Assembly (NCBI GenBank): GCA_036001225.1
Contig: DASYUM010000198.1
Location: 1-19,788 of the forward strand
DNA from: DASYUM01 sp036001225
Lineage (GTDB): Bacteria > Methylomirabilota > Methylomirabilia > Rokubacteriales > DASRDR01
Direction of reading: 5' to 3'
DNA length: 19,788 nt
This document shows positions 9,821-15,503 of this stretch, in pieces. The notes below the pieces were generated by a model. The model saw only the letters and a list, made by a program, of their open reading frames with translations, ran no database searches and was not told where the DNA came from. Each line of letters starts with the position of its first letter. Positions within the stretch are counted from its first letter, which is position 1. The translations under genes were made by a program, and so were the position numbers.

Positions 9821-10915
9821 TCAGCCTTGGACTTTTTGGTGGGCCTTGCGGACGAAGGACATGTCCACCGCCGTGGCGAAGGGGATCTCCCGGTCGAGGG
9901 TCTTGGTGGCCAGGAAGATCTTGAGGACCTCCTGGTATTCCTTCTCGTCGACCAGGAAGTCCCAGTCGAAGATTCCCTTGTAGTAGCGGATGGACCGGAG
10001 CACCTCGTCCTTCGTGAACGTGTCCATGTACGGCTTGTGCAGGAGCTCGAGGATGTCGGTGTCGGCCGCCTTCTGGATCCACTTCTGGGCCCGATAGCAG
10101 GCCGTGACGTAGCCCTGGACCGCGGCCGGGTCCTTCTCGATCGTCTCCTTGAGGCAGTACCCCACCGTCACCGGCAGCGGGCCCCCGAAGACCTGGGTCC
10201 AGACCTTCTCGTCGAGGACGTTGTAGATCGCCTTGCCGAACCCCTGGTCCTCGGCGGCCCACAGCCATTCGGGCACGGCCATGATGGCGTCGAACTTCCC
10301 CGCCTTGAGCCCGCCGAGCATGGTGGTGGAGGCGCCGCCCCCCACCCACTCGACCCCGGCGTTGAGCGGCTTCCCGTCGGGACCCTTGTACTGGTCGAGC
10401 ACGTAGTTGCCGTAGACGTGCGTCCCCGAGCCGATGGCGGTGGCGGCGATGACCCATTTACCGCCCCCCGGCCGCTTGACGGTCCCCAGCTTCTCGACGC
10501 TGGTCAGCCCCCCATCGTAGAGCTCCTTGCGGGCCACGATGTTGGCGTACGAGCAGCGGGTGTCGGTGGCGAAGAGGATCAGGGCGTCTTTCCCCTTCTC
10601 GGAGATCTTGAGCGGGTGGTTGGAGTCGCCGAGGGCGAACATCGCCTGGCCGGCCGCCAGGGCCTGCACGACCTTGGCGCCGCCTCCGGGAACGATGAAG
10701 CCTTTGTCGACCGCCACGCCCTCGTCTTCGAAGAACCGCTTCTCCCGGGCGACCAGGTGCTGAGCGTAGACGAACGTGGAGACGCTGTGCGAGGCCGTGA
10801 TCGCTCGCCGGGCCTGGGCTCGCGCCGGTCCCGCGAGCGCCGCCGCCCCGCTCAGGGCGCCCGCGGCAATCAGGAACTCGCGCCGGGTCAACGCCTGCGA
10901 GCGTCGGATGCGCAT
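9821..10915 (-). CDS. ABC transporter substrate-binding protein, NMT1/THI5-like, Tat-exported
   Basis: Captures the substrate in the periplasm and delivers it to the permease. 364 residues. The N-terminus has a twin-arginine signal: LTRREFL (R11, R12), a hydrophobic stretch of small residues to about 29 and a likely cleavage after ARA (33). The mature part has the layout of the NMT1/SsuA-like type II binding fold: an opening strand (AITASHSVSTFVYAQ), KVVQALAAGQAMFALGDSN, and a hinge region around KFDAIMAVPEWLW. The ligand cannot be deduced. ATG 10915 has AGGAGGAG five bases upstream and a good promoter further up. It is the first gene of the importer operon; the ATPase follows almost without gap. 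Confidence 0.9.
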   Translation of the reverse strand: MRIRRSQALTRREFLIAAGALSGAAALAGPARAQARRAITASHSVSTFVYAQHLVAREKRFFEDEGVAVDKGFIVPGGGAKVVQALAAGQAMFALGDSNHPLKISEKGKDALILFATDTRCSYANIVARKELYDGGLTSVEKLGTVKRPGGGKWVIAATAIGSGTHVYGNYVLDQYKGPDGKPLNAGVEWVGGGASTTMLGGLKAGKFDAIMAVPEWLWAAEDQGFGKAIYNVLDEKVWTQVFGGPLPVTVGYCLKETIEKDPAAVQGYVTACYRAQKWIQKAADTDILELLHKPYMDTFTKDEVLRSIRYYKGIFDWDFLVDEKEYQEVLKIFLATKTLDREIPFATAVDMSFVRKAHQKVQG

Positions 10916-10920
10916 GGGGG

Positions 10921-10928
10921 CTCCTCCT
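10921..10928 (-). promoter_or_regulatory. ribosome binding site of the substrate-binding protein gene
   Basis: AGGAGGAG on the minus strand, five bases before ATG 10915. It fixes the start that yields a complete Tat signal. Confidence 0.75.
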
Positions 10929-10982
10929 GGGAACCGCGCGGGTCGGTACCGGCGGATGGCGGCGATCCGGGAAGTCGGGAGG

Positions 10983-11012
10983 ACTATACCCGCCGGGCGG
11001 CGGCGGTGTCAA
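10983..11012 (-). promoter_or_regulatory. sigma70-like promoter of the ABC importer operon
   Basis: On the minus strand TTGACA (11007-11012) and TATAGT (10983-10988) are separated by 18 bases. The -35 is a perfect consensus and the -10 matches at 5 of 6. The spacer holds a GC palindrome (CCGCCGCCCGGCGG) that could be an operator. The predicted start site is about 60 bases before the binding-protein ATG. The 140-base gap 10916-11055 contains nothing else that I see. Confidence 0.7.
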
Positions 11013-11055
11013 CGCGGAGGCCGCCCGGCGGGCAGGCGAGGCGACGCGGGAGAGG

Positions 11056-11331
11056 TCAGGCCGGGGTGCGGCGCGCCTCGAACATCGGCGAACCCATCCC
11101 GTAGCGCTGTCGAAGCAGGACGACGAGCTGATCCGGCAGCACCTCGGTCGCGCCGAGGCAGTACTGGCAGATCAGTCGGGCGTGCCCACTCCACAGATCG
11201 GCCCACAGGCCGACCTTGTGGTACATCTCCACGGTCCCGGTCGGGGGGTCCCAGGCCAGCAGGTAGAGATGGCAGCCTCGGCAGACATAGTGGTTCGGGC
11301 GGGTCTTCGGCGTGGGAGCTTCCGACGCCAT
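11056..11331 (-). CDS. small protein with two CxxC pairs, probable zinc-ribbon type (91 aa)
   Basis: Not recognised as a named family. With the start at ATG 11331, supported by GGGAGG five bases upstream, it has 91 residues; a TTG at 11370 would add 13 residues without a ribosome site. Two CxxC pairs (CRGC, C17/C20; CQYC, C55/C58) enclose a compact segment with HLYLLAWDPPTGTVEMYHK and GLWADLWSGHARLI, the spacing expected of a zinc ribbon or rubredoxin-like knuckle. The C-terminal part (PDQLVVLLRQRYGM) looks helical. No signal peptide or membrane segment, so probably cytoplasmic. It precedes the ABC importer in the same direction but has its own promoter, and the importer has another, so a functional link is not shown. 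Confidence 0.75.
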   Translation of the reverse strand: MASEAPTPKTRPNHYVCRGCHLYLLAWDPPTGTVEMYHKVGLWADLWSGHARLICQYCLGATEVLPDQLVVLLRQRYGMGSPMFEARRTPA

Positions 11332-11399
11332 GGCGCCTCCCTTCCGCCCGGAGCCCGACCGCTCGGGCAAGACAGCAATGTGATGAAACTAACGCGAAC

Positions 11400-11428
11400 A
11401 AAATAAAATAGACTCGGTTGAAAGTCAA
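11400..11428 (-). promoter_or_regulatory. sigma70-like promoter of the CxxC protein gene
   Basis: On the minus strand TTGACT (11423-11428) and TATTTT (11400-11405) with a 17-base spacer lie in an AT-rich island (about 11380-11435) that stands out in this GC-rich window. The predicted start site is about 60 bases before ATG 11331. The -35 sits directly beside the T-run of the neighbouring hairpin. Confidence 0.55.
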
Positions 11429-11461
11429 TAAAAAAGCCCTCCCCGGCGTGTCGGAGGGGCG
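11429..11461 (-). terminator. intrinsic-terminator-like hairpin on the minus strand
   Basis: Read on the minus strand, GCCCCTCC and GGAGGGC form a stem with one bulged G around a loop ACACGCCGG-like segment, followed by TTTTTTATT. It would stop leftward transcription just before the promoter of the CxxC gene. No leftward gene lies to its right in the window, so it probably blocks antisense transcripts from the yicC side. On the plus strand the hairpin has no T-run. Confidence 0.6.
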
Positions 11462-11552
11462 CCGGCGGAACCCGGGCACCGCCGTCGTCGAATGGCGGCG
11501 ATCCCTTTGTCATTTCGAGCGTTCCGGGGGCTGTCCATCTGGGAGCGCCGCG

Positions 11553-11582
11553 TTGACACCCTGCGCGGGCATCGGCTAGCAT
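11553..11582 (+). promoter_or_regulatory. possible promoter of the yicC-gmk-rpoZ-coaBC cluster
   Basis: TTGACA (11553-11558, perfect) and TAGCAT (11577-11582, 4 of 6) with an 18-base spacer. The ATG at 11581 lies inside the -10 box, which argues against that ATG being the yicC start. Transcription would begin about 11589, only a few bases before ATG 11593, so the message would be nearly leaderless, or translation would begin at 11626. The 11462-11552 stretch shows no gene. Confidence 0.45.
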
Positions 11583-11592
11583 GGGTGGACTG

Positions 11593-12480
11593 ATGGGCCT
11601 CATCGCCAGCATGACCGGGTATGGTCGGGCGGAGGCCCGTGGTGCGCGCCTGGCTATCGTCGCCGAGGTGCGCTCCCTCAACCACCGGTTCCTCGAAGTC
11701 AGCATCAAGATCCCGCGCAGCCTGGCGTCGCACGAGGCCGAATTGCGGCAACTCGTCCAGGGCCGCCTGGCCCGCGGTCGGGTCGATCTGACGGTCGTCG
11801 CCCGCCGGGTCGCCGGCAGCGCCGGGGTCCTGCGGACCGACGCCGCGTTGGCGGCCGAGTACCTGCGGGGCGCGCGTGCCCTCGCCCAGGCGCTCGGGCT
11901 CGCCATGGAGCTGCCCCTGGCTGACCTACTGCGGCTGCCGGGCGTCGTCACCGTCGAGGAGCCCGAGGATCACGAAGAGGCCGAGTGCGCGGTGCTGGTG
12001 AAGGACGCCGCCGGGCAGGCCGTCGAGGAACTGGGTCGAATGCGCCAGGCCGAGGGTGCCGCGCTGGCGGCCGACCTCGGGACGCACCTGACCAGTCTGG
12101 ACACCTGGGCGGGCGGCATGGAGCGACTGCTCCCCGCGGCACTGGCGCGGATCCAGGAGCGCCTCCGGGCGCGGATCCGCGCGCTCCTCGAGGAGGCGCC
12201 GGCCGATCCGGGGCGCATCGCGCAGGAGGCCGCCATGCTGGCGGCGCGCAGCGACGTGGCCGAGGAGCTGGCCCGGCTCGTCTCTCACTGCGGGCAGTTC
12301 CGAATCCTGCTGGCCGGTGGCGGGGCGGTCGGCCGCCAGCTCGACTTCCTCGCCCAGGAGATGCATCGCGAGGTGAATACCGTCGCCTCCAAAGCCGACG
12401 ATGGCGAGATGGTCGCCCGGGTACTCGAGGCCCGGACCGTGGTCGAGCGGATCCGCGAGCAGGTCCAGAACGTGGAGTGA
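11593..12480 (+). CDS. yicC: YicC family endoribonuclease/RNA-turnover protein
   Basis: YicC proteins are conserved bacterial RNA-binding endoribonucleases implicated in small-RNA and mRNA turnover; this is family knowledge. The family start SMTGYGRAE is seen at residues 6-14, followed by VRSLNHRFLEVSIKIPR, the usual N-terminal signature. The C-terminal DUF1732 region is clear: RIAQEAAMLAARSDVAEELARL, then FLAQEMHREVNTVASKA and VERIREQVQNVE at the very end. With ATG 11593 the protein has 295 residues, the usual length; ATG 11581 adds four residues but overlaps the likely -10 box. It opens the housekeeping cluster and precedes gmk as in many bacteria. The remA-like gene often found between the two is absent. 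Confidence 0.93.
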   Translation: MGLIASMTGYGRAEARGARLAIVAEVRSLNHRFLEVSIKIPRSLASHEAELRQLVQGRLARGRVDLTVVARRVAGSAGVLRTDAALAAEYLRGARALAQALGLAMELPLADLLRLPGVVTVEEPEDHEEAECAVLVKDAAGQAVEELGRMRQAEGAALAADLGTHLTSLDTWAGGMERLLPAALARIQERLRARIRALLEEAPADPGRIAQEAAMLAARSDVAEELARLVSHCGQFRILLAGGGAVGRQLDFLAQEMHREVNTVASKADDGEMVARVLEARTVVERIREQVQNVE

Positions 12481-12554
12481 AGGGAAGAGGGGGTGGCGGG
12501 GGCCGTGCGGCAGGCGACCGGACCGAACGCCCGACCGTGACTCATCGACGCGGC

Positions 12555-13187
12555 ATGCTCATCGTGGTCTCGGCCCCCTCGGGTGCCGGCAAGACCTCCC
12601 TCTGCGGCGAAATCCGAAAGGTCGTCGCCAACCTCGGCTATTCGGTCTCCCACACCACGCGCCCGCCGCGGCCGGGCGAGGTGGAGGGCCACGACTTCTA
12701 TTTCGTCTCCGAGACGATCTTTCGTCAAATGGTGGAGCGCGGCGAGTTCGCCGAGTGGGCGCGAGTGCACGGCAACCTGTACGGGACGGCCGCTCGCCCC
12801 CTGGAAGAGGCGCTCGACCGCGGCGAGGACATCCTGCTCGACATCGATACCCAGGGCGCCCGCCAGCTGCGGGCGCGGTACCCGCAGGGGCTGTACGTGT
12901 TCGTGGTGGCCCCGTCGATGAAGGAGCTCGAGCTACGGCTCCGCGAGCGCAAATCGGATGCACCCCAGGAGATCGCCGGTCGCCTGGCCCGGGCCATCGA
13001 GGAGATCGGCGCCTGGCGCGAGTACGACTACTTGATCGTGAACCGCCACCTGGACGAGGCCGTCCGGCAGCTCCAGTGCATCATCGAGGCCGAGCGCTGC
13101 CGGACCTCCCGCCTCGTCCTCAGCCTGCCGGATCTGCCGGCAGCGCCGGAAGGCGCGGGGCAGCGCCCGCGTGACCCGGCATCCTGA
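12555..13187 (+). CDS. gmk: guanylate kinase
   Basis: Phosphorylates GMP to GDP with ATP, needed for GTP and dGTP supply. 210 residues from ATG 12555. The P-loop is APSGAGKTS (8-16). The GMP-binding part has HTTRPPRPGEVEGHDFYF (33-50) and NLYGT (74-78), and the Walker B-like strand is ILLDIDTQGARQLR. The lid region ERKSDAPQEIAGRLA replaces the usual RGTDSEE wording but keeps the arginines. GTG 12537 and GTG 12477 (overlapping the yicC stop) are in frame upstream. They would add a Gly/Arg-rich tail with no family support, but ribosome-site evidence is poor for all three starts. The 74 bases 12481-12554 hold no other gene. rpoZ follows after 25 bases. Confidence 0.95.
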   Translation: MLIVVSAPSGAGKTSLCGEIRKVVANLGYSVSHTTRPPRPGEVEGHDFYFVSETIFRQMVERGEFAEWARVHGNLYGTAARPLEEALDRGEDILLDIDTQGARQLRARYPQGLYVFVVAPSMKELELRLRERKSDAPQEIAGRLARAIEEIGAWREYDYLIVNRHLDEAVRQLQCIIEAERCRTSRLVLSLPDLPAAPEGAGQRPRDPAS

Positions 13188-13212
13188 CCCATCGAGGAGG
13201 AGGAACCCTCTC

Positions 13213-13446
13213 ATGTCGTTCCCATCCCTGGAGCATTGCCTGGAAAAGATCTCGAACCGCTACCTGCTCGTCGTGCTGGCCGCCAAGCGGAGTCGCCAGC
13301 TCAACCGGGGAGCGGCGCCGCAGGTGGAGACCAAGCGGAAGAAGTGGACGAGTGCGGCGCTGGAAGAGGTCATCGCCTCGAAGCTCCGCCCGAAGCGCCA
13401 CGAAGAGGAGGCCAAGCCCGAGGCCCCGGCGGCGCCGAGCGCCTGA
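13213..13446 (+). CDS. rpoZ: DNA-directed RNA polymerase omega subunit
   Basis: Small subunit that helps assemble and stabilise RNA polymerase through the beta' chain, and in some bacteria contributes to the ppGpp site. 77 residues from ATG 13213, preceded by a strong GAGGAGGAGGAA purine tract (13195-13206). The core SNRYLLVVLAAKRSRQLNRG (residues 14-33) corresponds to the family's RFxLVxxAAKRARQLxxG, followed by the helix SAALEEVIASKL. The C-terminus is a low-complexity Glu/Pro/Ala tail. Position after gmk and before coaBC is the conserved gmk-rpoZ-coaBC order. Confidence 0.92.
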   Translation: MSFPSLEHCLEKISNRYLLVVLAAKRSRQLNRGAAPQVETKRKKWTSAALEEVIASKLRPKRHEEEAKPEAPAAPSA

Positions 13447-13451
13447 GTCCC

Positions 13452-14672
13452 ATGCTCTCGGGACGCGAGCTGATCCTGGGCGTCACCGGGAGCATCGCCG
13501 CCTACAAGGCCGCCTACCTGGTTCGCGAGCTGCGCCGCCTAGGGGCGGAGGTCACGGTCGTGATGACCCAGCACGCCGGCGAATTCGTGACCCCGCTGAC
13601 CTTCCGCACCCTGTCCGGCCGCCCCGTCCTGACGGACCTCTTCGATCCCCAGCAGCCGGCGGCGGTCGAGCACATCGCCCTGGCCGAGCGCGCGGACCTG
13701 CTCGTCGTGGCGCCCGCGACCGCGAACGCCCTGGCCCGGGCCGCCCTCGGTCTGGCCGACGACTTCCTCGGCACCCTACTGCTCGCGGCGCGGGCGCCCG
13801 TCTTGTTCGTCCCCGCGATGGATGGCGCGATGTGGCATCATCCGTCCGTGCAGGGCCACGTCGCCGGACTACGGGCGCAGGGAGCGACGGTGATGGAGCC
13901 GGGCTACGGCGAGCTGGCCTCCGGGCTCACCGGGGTCGGGCGATTCCCCGAGGTCGCCGACATCGTCGAGATCGTCGCCGGACTCGTGTGGCCCACGCGC
14001 GATCTGGTCGGGGACCAAGTGCTGATCACCGCCGGTCCGACCCGGGAGCCGATCGACCCCGTCCGGTACATCTCGAACCGCTCGTCGGGGCGCATGGGTT
14101 ACGCCCTCGCCCGGCAGGCCTGGCGGCGCGGAGCCCAGGTCACCCTGATCACCGGTCCCACCAGCCTCACCCCGCCGGCCGGCGTGCGGGTGATTCCCGT
14201 GCAGACGGCGGAAGAGATGCGCGAGGCGGTGCTCCACGCGGTCGGGCCCGCGACCATCGTCATCAAGGCGGCCGCGGTCGCCGACTATCGAGTGGCGGCG
14301 CCGGCGGGAGGCAAGATCCACTCCAAGCAGGAGCCGCTCAACCTCCCGCTGTCGCCGACCGCCGACATCCTCCAGGAGCTGGGCCGATCCAAGGGGTCCC
14401 GCTTCCTGGTGGGGTTCGCCGCCGAGACCGCCGACGTCACGGCCAGCGCCCGGGCCAAGCTCGAGGCCAAAGGCGTGGACCTGATGGTCGCCAACGACGT
14501 GAGCCGGCCGGACATCGGGTTCGACGTCGAGCAGAACCAGGTGGTGATGGTCGATCGCTGGGGAGGCGTCGTCGAGCTGGGCCGGCGGCCGAAGGCCGAG
14601 GTGGCCGACGCGATTCTCGATCGCGTGCAGGCGCTGCGGCGAACGGCCGCCATGACGCCGACCTCTCCGTGA
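13452..14672 (+). CDS. coaBC: bifunctional phosphopantothenoylcysteine decarboxylase / phosphopantothenate-cysteine ligase
   Basis: Two successive steps of coenzyme A synthesis: CTP-dependent ligation of cysteine to phosphopantothenate (CoaB), then FMN-dependent decarboxylation (CoaC). 406 residues from ATG 13452, five bases after rpoZ. The N-terminal flavoprotein domain has ILGVTGSIAAYKA, the catalytic His74 (VEHIALAERADLLVVAPATAN), PAMDGAMW (121-128) and GELASGLTGVGR (153-164). The C-terminal ligase has TREPIDPVRYISNRSSGRMG, KAAAVADYR and GFAAET. Two usual active-site residues differ: Asn of PAMN is Asp124 and the Cys of ACG is Ser157, matching E. coli Asn125 and Cys158. From memory this pairing occurs in other CoaBC proteins, so it may be a natural subclass. 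The stop overlaps the next gene as GTGA. Confidence 0.96.
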   Translation: MLSGRELILGVTGSIAAYKAAYLVRELRRLGAEVTVVMTQHAGEFVTPLTFRTLSGRPVLTDLFDPQQPAAVEHIALAERADLLVVAPATANALARAALGLADDFLGTLLLAARAPVLFVPAMDGAMWHHPSVQGHVAGLRAQGATVMEPGYGELASGLTGVGRFPEVADIVEIVAGLVWPTRDLVGDQVLITAGPTREPIDPVRYISNRSSGRMGYALARQAWRRGAQVTLITGPTSLTPPAGVRVIPVQTAEEMREAVLHAVGPATIVIKAAAVADYRVAAPAGGKIHSKQEPLNLPLSPTADILQELGRSKGSRFLVGFAAETADVTASARAKLEAKGVDLMVANDVSRPDIGFDVEQNQVVMVDRWGGVVELGRRPKAEVADAILDRVQALRRTAAMTPTSP

Positions 14673-15373
14673 GCGACGCGGCCCCGCTCCTGGCCGACAC
14701 CGTCCGCGGACTCATCGATCACCTCCGATTTCATCAGGCGCTCGGGCTGCGGGCCCTTCCGATGCAGCAGGAGTACCTGGCCGGCCCCACCGTCGCCCTC
14801 CGCCGGGTCGAGGAGGCCATCGCCGGCTGCACCCGGTGCAAACTCGCCGGCGGGCGTACCACCATCGTCTTCGGCAGTGGTGATCCGGCGGCCCGGCTGG
14901 TGCTGATCGGCGAGGGCCCGGGCGAGGAGGAGGACCGGCAGGGGAAGCCGTTCGTGGGCCGGGCCGGCCAGCTCCTCACCAAGATGCTGGAGTCGGTGGG
15001 GATCAGCCGCGACGAGGTCTACATCTGCAACATCGTCAAGTGCCGGCCGCCGGGAAACCGAAACCCGGAGCCCGACGAGATCGCGAGCTGTGCCCCCTTC
15101 CTGGCCGGCCAGCTCGCGGCGATCCGGCCCGGCGTCATCTGCGCGCTGGGGACGTTTGCCGCCCAGACGCTCCTCCGCACCCGGGAGCCGATCGGCCGCC
15201 TCCGTGGGCAGCTGCACCAGTACGGGAATACAGTCCTGATCCCGACCTTTCACCCGGCGTTCCTGCTGCGGAACCCGGGACCGGCCTATCGCAAGCAGGC
15301 CTACGACGACTTGAAGCTGGTCCGCCGCGAATACGATCGGGTGCGCGGCGGGGGACCAGCCCGTCCGGCGTGA
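14669..15373 (+). CDS. family 4 (iron-sulfur) uracil-DNA glycosylase
   Basis: Removes uracil from DNA, starting base-excision repair of deaminated cytosine. The GTG start at 14669 overlaps the coaBC stop (GTGA); 234 residues. Four Cys at C54, C57 (CTRC), C125 (IVKCRPP) and C141 (IASC) have the spacing of the 4Fe-4S ligands of the thermophile UDGa enzymes. Motif A is GEGPGEEEDRQGKPFVGRAG (81-100) and the second catalytic motif is HPAFLLR (195-201). An N-terminal extension of about 45 residues precedes the core (LADTVRGLIDHLRFHQAL), a helical region often seen in bacterial members, some of which are labelled phage SPO1 polymerase-related. The next gene, priA, is separated by an apparent insertion. 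Confidence 0.93.
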   Translation: MSDAAPLLADTVRGLIDHLRFHQALGLRALPMQQEYLAGPTVALRRVEEAIAGCTRCKLAGGRTTIVFGSGDPAARLVLIGEGPGEEEDRQGKPFVGRAGQLLTKMLESVGISRDEVYICNIVKCRPPGNRNPEPDEIASCAPFLAGQLAAIRPGVICALGTFAAQTLLRTREPIGRLRGQLHQYGNTVLIPTFHPAFLLRNPGPAYRKQAYDDLKLVRREYDRVRGGGPARPA

Positions 15374-15377
15374 GCCG

Positions 15378-15400
15378 GACCGGGCCGAGACCCGGTCTTT
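15378..15400 (+). terminator. hairpin with short T-run after the UDG gene
   Basis: GACCGGG (15378-15384), loop CCGAGA, CCCGGTC (15391-15397) followed by TTT. It has a perfect 7-bp stem but only three T, so it is a weak or partial terminator. It could reduce transcription into priA, which would be a consequence of the insertion. Confidence 0.4.
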
Positions 15401-15404
15401 GGGT

Positions 15405-15455
15405 TCGCGCGCCTCGGGCGGCGGGGCGCCAGGCCCGCGACGTCCTGCGGCGCGC
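15405..15455. repeat. 51-nt palindromic repeat core, copy B
   Basis: Gapless match to 436-486 at 44 of 51 positions. Here the outer arms are a perfect 8-bp inverted repeat, CGCGCGCC (15406-15413) with GGCGCGCG (15449-15456). In copy A the same pairing keeps a G-T wobble. The inner GCGGGGC/GGCCCGC pairing has one mismatch. Confidence 0.7.
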
Positions 15456-15503
15456 GTTCTCTCGGCGTCCTCGGTCGCCACGCTCGACTCGGCGGGTAGC
15501 CGG

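Noticed and set aside
9653..11104. Plus-strand open frame of 483 codons across the ABC binding protein, and another at 8051-9571 across permease and ATPase
   Set aside because: The minus-strand genes have full family motifs, signal peptide and ribosome sites; the plus-strand products are compositionally biased shadows.
11581..11592. ATG 11581 as the yicC start
   Set aside because: It overlaps the probable -10 box and adds only MGGL; ATG 11593 gives the normal family N-terminus.
12477..12554. Upstream GTG starts for gmk or a missing remA-like gene in the yicC-gmk gap
   Set aside because: The added residues are a Gly/Arg-rich tail not seen in guanylate kinases, and the 74-base gap is too short for a remA-like gene.
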